64,000 bases of DNA from Bog-756 sp963831535 (GTDB taxonomy: Bacteria; Actinomycetota; Acidimicrobiia; Acidimicrobiales; RAAP-2). Numbering within the stretch: the stretch's first letter is position 1; each line of letters opens with the position of its first letter. The notes below the pieces were generated by a model that was not told where the DNA came from, did not search any database, and was given only the letters and a program-made list of their open reading frames with translations. The stretch lies in contig CAWHQP010000007.1 of the NCBI GenBank assembly GCA_963831535.1, positions 806,001 to 870,000 of the forward strand. Direction: 5' to 3'. This document shows positions 50,212 through 58,415 of the stretch, one piece after another. Position numbers and translations under genes: made by a program.

Positions 50212-50776
50212 CGCCGACCGGGCGCATCTGCTCCTCCAGGTCGGCTAGGGCCTCGGGTCCGGGTAGGAGGTCCTCGACCGGGGGCAGCTGGTCCAGCCGG
50301 TCGAGCCCGAGCCGCTCGAGGAACGCTTCGGTGGTGGCGTACAGGACGGCCTGGCCGGGCCCCGGCGCCCGGCCCACGGCGGCGATGTAACCCCGGTGTT
50401 CCAGCAGGCGGACCACGCCGTCCACGTTGACGCCACGCAGGGCGGCGATCTGGGCCCGAGACACGGGCTGCTTATACGCCACGATGGCCATCGTCTCCAA
50501 CGCCGCCGCCGACAGCCGGGAGGACACCCCCACGTTGGCGAACCGCTCCACGTAGGAGGCCATGTCCGGGTGGGTCTGGATTCGGAATCCGCCGGCTATC
50601 CGGACCACGTCGAAGCCGCGTCCCCCGGTGCGGCACGACTCGGCCAGCTCGTCGCAGAGGGGATCGATCTGTTCGACGGGCAGCTCCAACAGCTCGGCCA
50701 GCAGTCCGGCCGGTACCGGTTCGACGGCCACGATCAGGACGGCCTCGATAGCGCGGGCTTCGGGAGAGAGCGGCAC
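50204..50776 (-). CDS. scpB: Segregation and condensation protein ScpB
   Basis: A 190-residue protein with paired winged-helix domains: LSPEARAIEAVLIVAVEPVP, GGFRIQTHPDMASYV and AALETMAIVAYKQPVSRAQI followed by RGVNVDGVVRLLEHRGYIAA, the diagnostic ScpB block. It joins ScpA and SMC in chromosome condensation. The GTG at 50776 follows the scpA stop after 2 bp, and its 3' end overlaps the rluB start by 8 bp. Confidence 0.92.
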   Translation of the reverse strand: MPLSPEARAIEAVLIVAVEPVPAGLLAELLELPVEQIDPLCDELAESCRTGGRGFDVVRIAGGFRIQTHPDMASYVERFANVGVSSRLSAAALETMAIVAYKQPVSRAQIAALRGVNVDGVVRLLEHRGYIAAVGRAPGPGQAVLYATTEAFLERLGLDRLDQLPPVEDLLPGPEALADLEEQMRPVGDA

Positions 50777-50778
50777 GG

Positions 50779-51562
50779 TCAGCCCTCGTACTCGTCGTAC
50801 CGGCCGGACCCCACCGGGACCGGCTCCTTGTCGCCGACCAGCCATGCCACCTCGAGGTCCCCGAAGGTGTGGCCCTGGTCGAGGGAGACCCGTCCCTGCT
50901 TGCACAGCTCCAACAGGGCCAGGAAGCTCACGATGATCTCCATGCGTGAGGTCAGATGTCCGGTCAGTTGGCGGAAGGTGGAGGTGCCCATGCGGGGCAG
51001 TCGGCGCGACAGAGCGGCCACGGTGTCGGCCACGGTGACCGTGTCCACGGTCACGTGGTAGAGGTCGACCACCGGTACCGGGCGCTCGGCTGTGGCCCGC
51101 AGGAAGGCTTCGGCCAGCTGGTCCGGGGTGACTCCCTCCAGCAGATCAGGCGGCGTTGACCACGAAGTCGAGGTCGAAGCCGGCTGTGCGGGGAACCGAC
51201 CGGGCCGCCTGCTCGAGGAGGAGGGCGAACCCGTCGGCGGCGGCGGCGTAGGCCTGACACTCGAGGAGTCGGGCGAGGAGCAGGTCTCGCTCCTCCCATC
51301 CGACCAGCTCCTCGTCCGTGTCGACGTCGTCGGGACCGGGCAGGAGTCGCCGTGATTTGAGCTCGATCAGGATGGACGCCACCATCACGAACTCCGACAG
51401 CGTCTGGAGATCCACCGACTCCCAGGTGGCCACCTCGGCCACGAAGGCGTCCACCACGTCGGCCAGCGGAATGTCGTACAGCTCGACCTGGTGGCTGTTG
51501 ACCAGCTGGAGGAGCAGGTCGACCGGGCCCTCGAAGACCGGGGTGGAAACGGTGGCGGTCAC
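50779..51562 (-). pseudogene. scpA: Segregation and condensation protein ScpA with one frameshift
   Basis: The kleisin subunit of the SMC-ScpAB condensin. The 5' frame has FEGPVDLLLQLVNSHQVELY, DIPLADVVDAFV and ILIELKSRRLLPGPDD; it stops at 51146. An extra base near 51148-51152 hides the continuing PDLLEGVTPDQLAEAFLRAT, HVTVDTVTVADTV, IVSFLALLELCKQGRVSLDQ. Restored length is about 260 residues, normal, with both SMC-binding ends. Sequence error seems likely. Confidence 0.87.
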
Positions 51563-51729
51563 GGACCGACCCTACCGGCTGGAGCCGGGCGTCTCGTGCA
51601 TAGCACCGCCCGTTTCACCGGCCGGGTGTCGCCGGTGGGCCCGGACGGCGTGTCATCCGTCGGATCCGGCGTGGCCTGGCTCCGGGCATCGTTCCTGGCC
51701 CTTCTGGGCTCGACCTACGATTACCCCTC

Positions 51730-52713
51730 ATGTCCCGAGTACTGTCCGGCTTGCAGCCTAGCGGCGACCTCCACCTGGGCAACTACCTGGGTGCACTGCG
51801 CAACTGGGTGGTCGACCAGGAGCGCAACGACTGCTTCTACTGCATCGTGGATCTCCACGCCCTCACCCTCGATATCAGCCCGCAGGAACTGCGTGCCCGG
51901 ACCGAGGAGACCGCGCTCGACCTGGTGGCGGCGGGCCTCGACCCTGACCGGTGCACCCTGTTCATCCAGAGTCACGTGGTCGAGCACACCCAGCTCAGCT
52001 GGTTGCTCGAGTGCACGGCCACCATGGGTGAACTGGGACGGATGACCCAGTTCAAGGAGAAGAGCGCCGGTAGGGACTCGGTCCGTGTGGGTCTGTTCAG
52101 CTACCCGGTGCTCCAGGCGGCCGACATCCTGCTCTACGACGCCGAACGCGTGCCGGTCGGCGACGACCAACGTCAGCACCTCGAGCTGACCCGCGAGCTG
52201 GCCATCCGGTTCAACCACCGCTACGGCGACACGCTGGTCGTACCGGAGGCGGCCATCCCGGCGACCGGGGCCCGGGTCATGGATCTCCAACACCCCGAGA
52301 ACAAGATGTCGAAGTCGGTCAACTCGCCACTCGGGACGGTCCTCATGCTGGACGGTCCCGACGAGATCCGGCGCAAGGTGAAAAGGGCCGTGACCGACAC
52401 CGACGGCGAGGTCCGCTACGACCCGGCGGCGAAGCCCGGTGTGTCCAACCTGCTCGAGTTGCTGGCCGTGGCCACCGGGAGCACGCCGAAGGCGGTAGCC
52501 GGCTCCTACGAGCGCTACGGCGACCTGAAGGGCGACGTGGCCGAGGCTCTCGTCGAGCTGCTGCGGCCCATCCGGGAGCGCCGGGAGGCCCTGGCCGCCG
52601 ATCCCGGGGCGGTGACGTCCCTCTTGGCCGTGGGGGCCGACAAGGCCCGTGAGGTGGCGTCCACCACCTACCGGCGCGCGGCCACGGCCATCGGGCTCCT
52701 CGCCCCGTCCTAG
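51730..52713 (+). CDS. trpS: Tryptophanyl-tRNA synthetase
   Basis: A 327-residue class I synthetase. The HIGH-like motif is PSGDLHLGNYLGALRNW near residue 11, the Trp-binding FYCIVDLHALT and PVLQAADILLYDAERVPVGDDQ follow, and KMSKS is in PENKMSKSVNS near residue 195. It charges tRNA-Trp using ATP. Its stop overlaps the convergent YfhO gene's stop by 3 bp. It is divergent from scpA across about 170 bp. Confidence 0.95.
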   Translation: MSRVLSGLQPSGDLHLGNYLGALRNWVVDQERNDCFYCIVDLHALTLDISPQELRARTEETALDLVAAGLDPDRCTLFIQSHVVEHTQLSWLLECTATMGELGRMTQFKEKSAGRDSVRVGLFSYPVLQAADILLYDAERVPVGDDQRQHLELTRELAIRFNHRYGDTLVVPEAAIPATGARVMDLQHPENKMSKSVNSPLGTVLMLDGPDEIRRKVKRAVTDTDGEVRYDPAAKPGVSNLLELLAVATGSTPKAVAGSYERYGDLKGDVAEALVELLRPIRERREALAADPGAVTSLLAVGADKAREVASTTYRRAATAIGLLAPS

Positions 52714-55631
52714 CCGAACCCACCCTTCCGCCGCCGGCGCCGGGCTCCGATCAGTTCCAGCACCACCCACACCACGAGGGCGAAGCCGGCTACGCCGGAG
52801 ACGGCGATGCCGACCAGAGCGGCCGTCGGCCGGTAGCGGAAGGTCACCCGGTACTCTCCGGGCCCGGGCAGCGCCACCTCCTGGATCACGCCGTTCCGTT
52901 GGACGACCACCGACCGGGACGTCCCGGCCCCTCCGGTGCCCACGGCCCGGACCGTGGCCTTCCAACCGGTGGTCCACGACACACTCCGCTCGAGCACGAC
53001 GGGGCCGCCGGTGGTGACGGTGATGGTCTGGGTACCGTAGGGTCCCGGAGCGCCGGCTTTCACCGAGGTGCCTGCCGGGGGCGGTCCTCCGCCAGGGGCC
53101 CGAGCCCGAGCCCAGCCCCGGGCGGCGTCGCTATGGAAGGAACCGAAGACGCCCACCATGCCCGTGTAGGTCCAGTGCGGCGGAACGACACCGTACTGCA
53201 GGGGGCCGTTGAGGGACACCGCCCCCGCCTCGGCGGTTAGGGCTGTGGGGATGCCGACCGTGACGCGACCGGTGGTGGGTCGCACCACGAGACCACCCGA
53301 GGTGACGGGCCTGGGCAATGCCACCGTCACCGAACGCTTGGTGCCGCGGCCGGTCAGGATGACGTCGCTCGCCGGTAGCCAGCGGTCGGAGCCCGAGGGG
53401 GTGACGAGGCCCACCTGTAGGTGGCCGGCGTCGCCCTGATCGACAGGGACCTCCCATCGGCTCAGGGTGAGCGCTCCCCCGAAGTACCAGGTCCGGGCCG
53501 TACCGGGCTGGAGCGCGAACGAGGACGGCCCGCCGAGGGCGGTTGCGGTCTGACCGGCCGGGTCTGCAGGGAATTGGACCGGCGGGCCTTCGGTGACCCC
53601 GGCGGACGCCGGGAAGGTGTCCGGGTGGGTGGACGAGGCGGGGAGGGGCGTCAGGAAGTAGCCGGGCAGCGCGAGCAGCGTGGTCACGTTGAGGCTGTCC
53701 CACACCGTTCCGGCCAGGGTGGTGGGGTCGAGCGACGCCAGGAGATGGGATCCGGTGGCGTTGTAGTAGGCGCCGTCGGTCAGGGCGGTGTAGCCCTGGG
53801 CGCTCGGGAGTTGCCGGTACATGTTGAGGTCGGTCTGGCCCACCGCATAGAGCTGTTTGATGTCGAAGAGGTTCGGGTCGTAGATGATGAACCGTCCGTT
53901 CCCTACCTCGGTGGCCAGTTGGGCGGCCTGCGGAGTGTGACCCTGGGCGGCGGCCTCGGTGATGGGTGGGTTGATGACGAACAGGTTCAACAGGGACAGG
54001 TCGACCACGAGCACGATGGCCAGCCGTCGACGGAGTTGACGGAAGGAGAACCGACCCGACACCAGCGCGGTCCAGGTGGCCACACCGGCGATCACGGCGC
54101 CCGCGGTGACCAGGCCGGCCAATCGGAGGCGGGCCGCGGTACTCAAGGGGAACAGGATCTCGAGCATCCGCTCGAGAAACGGCCCGGCCACCCACAGCAG
54201 CACCGCCACCACGGCAATGAAGGTGAAGGGCAGGGAGGTGAGCACCACCTCGGCCCGTCGGCCGGAGCGCCACCGCTCCCGCACCGAGGTCGGCTCGGGC
54301 ATCGGGTCCGCCGGCTGGACCCGATCGGCCAGCATCAGATGGACCCACCAGGCCACCAGGACGGCCAGCGCCGTGTCCACCAGGAGCAGGTTGCGGTTGA
54401 GCAGCCGTTCGCTGCTGACTCCGGGGATCAGGTACATGAGGTGGGCGAAGGGGGTCTGGTTGCCCAGGGACGAGAGGAGCCCGACCAGGAGGATGACGTA
54501 CCAGACCCACCACTGGCGGGACTCGGGACGGGACCGCCACCGCTTCAGCACCAGGGTGAAGGCGGCGATCAGGGCCAGGATGCCGACGTAGCTGGTGACC
54601 TCGGGGAAGTTGTAGGTCCCGAGGTAGGTCTCCGGCCAACCCTGGTTGGTGCCGAGGACGAAGGGTGAGGCCACGAGGGTCACCAACCGGTTGTCGAGCG
54701 ATCCGCTGGTGAAGAAGGTGTACGTTGCCGTGGCCCGTTGGGACTGGGAGAGGAAGAGCAGGCCGGGGAGCCACTGGGCCGCACCCAGGGCCACACCGCC
54801 GACCAGGCCGAGGACCACCGCACCCACCGACCTGGCCAGGGCCTGTCCGGCGCCCCGGCGGAGCAGGCCCGCCGAGGCCGTCCGCCAGATCCAGTAGATG
54901 ACGACCAGCACCCCGCTGTCGATGATCGCCTCGGCGGCGCCGGCGAGCAGGGTGAGTCCGAGGGCCAGGGCGAGCAGGAGCACCCACCACCGGGTCCGTT
55001 GGCGTCGGGCCGACCGTGGCTCGGCTGGAACGCCGCCGGTATCGGGCTCCGGGCGCTCGGTGAGACCGTGGACCGCCACCAGGATCCACGGCAGCCACGC
55101 CGCCCCCTCGATGAGGTCGATGTGGACGATCTGTGCGGTCATGTAGCCGGCGAAGGCGAAGGTGACAGCCCCGAAGGTGGCGGCCGTGGACGAGATGCCC
55201 TGACGCCGCAGGAAGAGGTACATCCCGGCGAGGGCGACGTCGTAGGCCACGGCCAGCGTCAGGGTCCAGGCGGTGAAGGTGGGGAGGACCGCAGTGAGCC
55301 AGGTGACGGGGTAGGCGGCCCCGGCGTTGAATCCACCGAGGAGCGGTGTGCCGCTGAACAGATAGGGATTCCACAGCGGCAGTACCCCGTGGGTGAGGTC
55401 CTTCCCCACCAAGACCCGCATGGGGAGGTTCTGGATGAAGTTGTCCCCCGAGAGGAAGGTCATCCCGAAGAGCTGGGGGATGCCGAACACGGCGAACGGG
55501 AGCACCAGGGCGAAGGTCATCCCCGGGTGCGTCCGCACCCAGGCGGCAACGCCGTGGGATCGGGAACGTGCCGGTCCGACCGTGTCCAGGGCCGGGCCGG
55601 TGTCGGTGGAACTCATCTCAGGAGGACTCAT
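52710..55631 (-). CDS. YfhO-family multi-spanning membrane protein
   Basis: A 973-residue protein with about 12-14 predicted membrane segments in the N-terminal 600 residues. It has the family hallmark FLSGDNFIQNLPMRVLVGKD, LPLWNPYLFSGTPLLGGFNAG, AATFGAVTFAFAGYMTAQIVHIDLIEGAAWLPW. A large extracytoplasmic beta-rich domain follows, ending in EYRVTFRYRPTAALVGIAV and a last helix. The family is thought to transfer or flip lipid-linked sugars (GT-C-like). Function here unproven. The start at 55616 is an alternative. Confidence 0.85.
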   Translation of the reverse strand: MSPPEMSSTDTGPALDTVGPARSRSHGVAAWVRTHPGMTFALVLPFAVFGIPQLFGMTFLSGDNFIQNLPMRVLVGKDLTHGVLPLWNPYLFSGTPLLGGFNAGAAYPVTWLTAVLPTFTAWTLTLAVAYDVALAGMYLFLRRQGISSTAATFGAVTFAFAGYMTAQIVHIDLIEGAAWLPWILVAVHGLTERPEPDTGGVPAEPRSARRQRTRWWVLLLALALGLTLLAGAAEAIIDSGVLVVIYWIWRTASAGLLRRGAGQALARSVGAVVLGLVGGVALGAAQWLPGLLFLSQSQRATATYTFFTSGSLDNRLVTLVASPFVLGTNQGWPETYLGTYNFPEVTSYVGILALIAAFTLVLKRWRSRPESRQWWVWYVILLVGLLSSLGNQTPFAHLMYLIPGVSSERLLNRNLLLVDTALAVLVAWWVHLMLADRVQPADPMPEPTSVRERWRSGRRAEVVLTSLPFTFIAVVAVLLWVAGPFLERMLEILFPLSTAARLRLAGLVTAGAVIAGVATWTALVSGRFSFRQLRRRLAIVLVVDLSLLNLFVINPPITEAAAQGHTPQAAQLATEVGNGRFIIYDPNLFDIKQLYAVGQTDLNMYRQLPSAQGYTALTDGAYYNATGSHLLASLDPTTLAGTVWDSLNVTTLLALPGYFLTPLPASSTHPDTFPASAGVTEGPPVQFPADPAGQTATALGGPSSFALQPGTARTWYFGGALTLSRWEVPVDQGDAGHLQVGLVTPSGSDRWLPASDVILTGRGTKRSVTVALPRPVTSGGLVVRPTTGRVTVGIPTALTAEAGAVSLNGPLQYGVVPPHWTYTGMVGVFGSFHSDAARGWARARAPGGGPPPAGTSVKAGAPGPYGTQTITVTTGGPVVLERSVSWTTGWKATVRAVGTGGAGTSRSVVVQRNGVIQEVALPGPGEYRVTFRYRPTAALVGIAVSGVAGFALVVWVVLELIGARRRRRKGGFG

Positions 55632-55720
55632 GGTGGGCCGACGCCGCGGTCAAATCCTCAAGGGAACCGAGCGAGACGTCGGATCCACCCGTCGCCGGGA
55701 GGCGGTCGCCGATGCCTCGA

Positions 55721-56515
55721 TCACACCAGCAGACCCGACCACCAGCTGATGACGTGGGTGATCAGCTCCGACCACTGGTTGCGGAACAGCAGGATCAAGA
55801 TGAGGGGCAAGAACATGAGGAAGGGCTGCAGGTTGTAGTACTGCGGAAGCATCCGGGCGGGCAAGAACCGTTCCAGTACGGCGGCGCCGTCCAGGGGCGG
55901 ACACGGGATGCAGTTGAACACCCCGAGCACGATGTTGGCGATGCCGGCGATGAACAGGACCTCGCTCAGCAGGGACGGCGGATAGGCGGCGGCGCCGTTG
56001 CTCCAGTAGTAGTTGACCTCCTCGAGGACGATGTGCGGCGTCGTCCACACCACCAACACGCCCAAGATGGCGGCGAGGGCGAAGTTGGTGAGGGGGCCGA
56101 CGAGGGAGACGATCACCGTGTGGTTGCGCGGGCTGCGCAGCCGGTTGGTGCTGACCGGCACGGGCTTGGCCCAGCCGTAGGCCCCGATCCCCGACAGGGA
56201 GAGGACCGCCGGCACGAGCAGGGTCCCCACCGGGTCGACGTGCTTGATGGGGTTGAGGGTCAGGCGCCCGGCCCGCTTGGCCGTGTCGTCGCCGAAGGCC
56301 AGGGCCACGACGCCGTGGGACACCTCGTGGAGGATGATCGATGGGATCAGGACGCAGAAGTAGATGATGTTGGCGCTGGAGATCCTGTGGGTGCGCAGCA
56401 GGATGGCGATGAGGGCCACCGCCACGATCACGATGATCAGGGTCCGCTGGTCGGGTTGGAACCTCCGCCGGGGACGACTTCCGCCCGAGCCTCCCCCGTA
56501 GCCTCCGTAGGCCAT
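55721..56515 (-). CDS. Site-2-type membrane metalloprotease (M50)
   Basis: A 264-residue protein from the ATG at 56515 (MAYGGYGGGSGG). The zinc motif HEVSH is in LIPSIILHEVSHGVVALAFG; NPIKHVDPVGT follows in the family position, and FNCIPCPPLDGAAVLERFLP holds the PxxDG second-domain motif with Asp. Five or six membrane segments are spread from residue 25 to the end. It cleaves substrates inside the membrane. The Gly/Ser-rich N-terminus is a cytoplasmic extension. Any open frame upstream of 56515 belongs to neighbouring genes. Confidence 0.88.
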   Translation of the reverse strand: MAYGGYGGGSGGSRPRRRFQPDQRTLIIVIVAVALIAILLRTHRISSANIIYFCVLIPSIILHEVSHGVVALAFGDDTAKRAGRLTLNPIKHVDPVGTLLVPAVLSLSGIGAYGWAKPVPVSTNRLRSPRNHTVIVSLVGPLTNFALAAILGVLVVWTTPHIVLEEVNYYWSNGAAAYPPSLLSEVLFIAGIANIVLGVFNCIPCPPLDGAAVLERFLPARMLPQYYNLQPFLMFLPLILILLFRNQWSELITHVISWWSGLLV

Positions 56516-56528
56516 GAGCCCGGCCCGA

Positions 56529-56867
56529 TCAGGGCCGGTTGGCGTGATTGATGCAGAACCGGGTGGCCGGCATGGCCTCCAAACGGGCGGGTGCGATAGC
56601 CACACCGCACACCTCGCACATCCCGTAGGTACCATCCTCGAGGCGTTGGAGGGCCCGTGCCACCTCGTCCAGCGTCTCCTGGAGCTGACCGGCCAGGGCA
56701 TCGGCCTCACCCCGCTCGGCCGTGACCTGGCTGGTGTCGGCGAAGTTGGGGTCGTAGTCGAGCCCTCCGCCCTCGCCGTGGCCGAGTTCGGACAGCTCGG
56801 ACTGGAGCTGGCGTCGCTCGTCCTCCAGGAGTTGGCGGTAGTCGATGGTGGGGGCGTCGCTCGGCAC
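56529..56867 (-). CDS. DksA/TraR C4-type zinc-finger protein
   Basis: A 112-residue protein. The long N-terminal helix (YRQLLEDERRQLQSELSEL, LQETLDEVARALQRLEDGTY) forms the coiled-coil finger that enters the RNA polymerase secondary channel, and MCEVCGVAIAPARLEAMPAT, RFCINHANRP is the zinc finger with Cys-x2-Cys and Cys-x2-His. Acidic tip residues (NFADTSQV) resemble DksA-like proteins. Single copy between M50 protease and xerD genes. Confidence 0.85.
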   Translation of the reverse strand: MPSDAPTIDYRQLLEDERRQLQSELSELGHGEGGGLDYDPNFADTSQVTAERGEADALAGQLQETLDEVARALQRLEDGTYGMCEVCGVAIAPARLEAMPATRFCINHANRP

Positions 56868-56876
56868 GGGAAGATC

Positions 56877-57809
56877 CTACTTGAGCTGGGGCGCAGTGGC
56901 CCGCGGGTGGGCCCGCTGGTAGGAGGACCGGAGATGGTCCTGGCTGAGTCGGGTGTAGATCTGGGTGGTTGCGATGGACACGTGACCGAGGAGTTCTTGG
57001 ACGACCCGGATGTCAGCGCCGTGGGCCAGCATGTGGCTGGCGCAGGAGTGCCGGAGGACGTGGGGGCTGACCACGTCGCCGAGGCCGACGCGCTCGGCCC
57101 GGTGGTGGACCACGGCCCAGGCCCCCTGGCGAGACAGCCGGCTGCCCCGTCGGTTGAGGAAGACGGCTTCGGCATCGGCTCGCCGGGCCCAGCGGTGCGG
57201 GGTCATGCGCGGCCGTCCGTCCGGGGCCAACCACCGGTCGAGGGCCATCCGGGCCGGCCCGCCCAGAGGGACCAACCGCTCCTTGGCTCCCTTGCCGAAG
57301 ACCCGGAGGAGTCCGTCGTCACCCTGGAGGTCCATGAGGGACAGGCCGACGACTTCGGAAATACGGGCCCCGGTGCCGTAGAGCACCTCCAAGAGGGCCC
57401 GGTCCCGGTAGTCGGTCGGTTCGGTCCCGCTGACCGAGTCCAACAGCTCAAGGATCTGATCTTCGTCGAGGGCCTTGGGCAGCCGGCGAGGTATCCGGGG
57501 CGAACGGAGGTCGGTGCTGGGATCGGCGTCGAGGTCCCCTTCGCTGACCAGGAAGCGGAACAGACCGCGTAGTGCCGAGGTGGAGCGGGCCATCGACGCC
57601 GGCGTCCGTCCCTCCTCACGGAGCTGGGCGAGATGACGCTCGATGGCGCCGGTGTCGGCGGTGGCGGGATCGATGCCGGCGGACCGCGCCCACTGCTCCC
57701 AACTGGCGATGTCTCGTCGGTATGCGGCCAGCGTGTTGCGGGACCGGCCCTTCTCCACGGCCAGCCACGACAGATACTCCTCGGCGCCGGTGGAGAGCGC
57801 CCGGCTCAT
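56877..57809 (-). CDS. xerD: Tyrosine recombinase XerD
   Basis: A 310-residue protein. The N-terminal core-binding domain (EEYLSWLAVEKGRSRNTLAA) is followed by the catalytic domain: YGTGARISEVVGL with Arg, GKGAKERLVPLG with Lys, SPHVLRHSCASHML with HxxR, LLGHVSIATTQIYT with His and Tyr. It resolves chromosome dimers at dif with XerC. Position after pyrG and NUDIX and before scpAB is typical. Separate from the integrase of the tRNA-Pro element, with which it shares no specific similarity. Confidence 0.92.
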   Translation of the reverse strand: MSRALSTGAEEYLSWLAVEKGRSRNTLAAYRRDIASWEQWARSAGIDPATADTGAIERHLAQLREEGRTPASMARSTSALRGLFRFLVSEGDLDADPSTDLRSPRIPRRLPKALDEDQILELLDSVSGTEPTDYRDRALLEVLYGTGARISEVVGLSLMDLQGDDGLLRVFGKGAKERLVPLGGPARMALDRWLAPDGRPRMTPHRWARRADAEAVFLNRRGSRLSRQGAWAVVHHRAERVGLGDVVSPHVLRHSCASHMLAHGADIRVVQELLGHVSIATTQIYTRLSQDHLRSSYQRAHPRATAPQLK

Positions 57810-58414
57810 GGCCCGGCGGTTCCGGGTGGCAACGAGATGAGCCGGCGCCGGGCCAGTCCCACGCCCAGGATGGTGGTGGCATCCACGATGGCGCCGTCGT
57901 CCACCATGACGTCGAACTCGGACAGCGGGACGTGCTCGATGCTCATGTACCGTTCCTCGATGCCCTGGGGGTCGAGGTCGACCGGTGTCAGCCCGGTGGC
58001 CAGGAACACGGCGGTGATCTCGTCACAAAACCCCGGGGTGATGGCACAGTGAGTTAGCAGGACGATCCGGCCGGCGGCGAGGCCTACCTCTTCGGCCAGC
58101 TCGCGCTCGGCCGTCCGCAGCTCCTCCTCACCCGCTACGTCTCGGGTGCCCGCCGGTATCTCGAGGATCCACTCGTCGAGGGCGGGACGGTACTGACGGA
58201 CCAGCACGACCGAGTCGTCGTCGGTGATGGCCACAACCGCCACCGCTCCGGGGTGACGGACCACGTCCCGCTCGAACGGCACGCCAGCGGGATCGACGAA
58301 GCCAGCTCGCGTCAGGCTGATGGCCCACCCCTTATGGACCACCACTTCACCGGTGGCCCGGAATTGCGGCAGATCGTCGGGGGTGCCCGCCCCGTGCTCG
58401 CGGTCCCCGGGCAC
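57806..58414 (-). CDS. NUDIX hydrolase, ADP-ribose pyrophosphatase type
   Basis: About 202 residues from a GTG at 58414, overlapping the pyrG stop. The Nudix box is IPAGTRDVAGEEELRTAERE, LAEEVGLAAG; the preceding VVLVRQYRPALDEWILEIPAG and downstream LTHCAITPGFCDE are typical of ADP-ribose pyrophosphatases. It hydrolyses ADP-ribose to AMP and ribose-5-phosphate. Its 3' end overlaps the xerD ATG by 4 bp. Confidence 0.87.
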   Translation of the reverse strand: MPGDREHGAGTPDDLPQFRATGEVVVHKGWAISLTRAGFVDPAGVPFERDVVRHPGAVAVVAITDDDSVVLVRQYRPALDEWILEIPAGTRDVAGEEELRTAERELAEEVGLAAGRIVLLTHCAITPGFCDEITAVFLATGLTPVDLDPQGIEERYMSIEHVPLSEFDVMVDDGAIVDATTILGVGLARRRLISLPPGTAGP

Positions 58415-58415
58415 C

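Noticed and set aside
53421..54668. A 415-codon plus-strand frame within YfhO
   Set aside because: Gly/Gln/Glu-rich antisense translation without motif.
53131..55374. A 747-codon frame on the minus strand in the YfhO gene
   Set aside because: It is out of frame with the membrane protein, rich in Arg/Pro/His, and has no motif; a GC-rich shadow.
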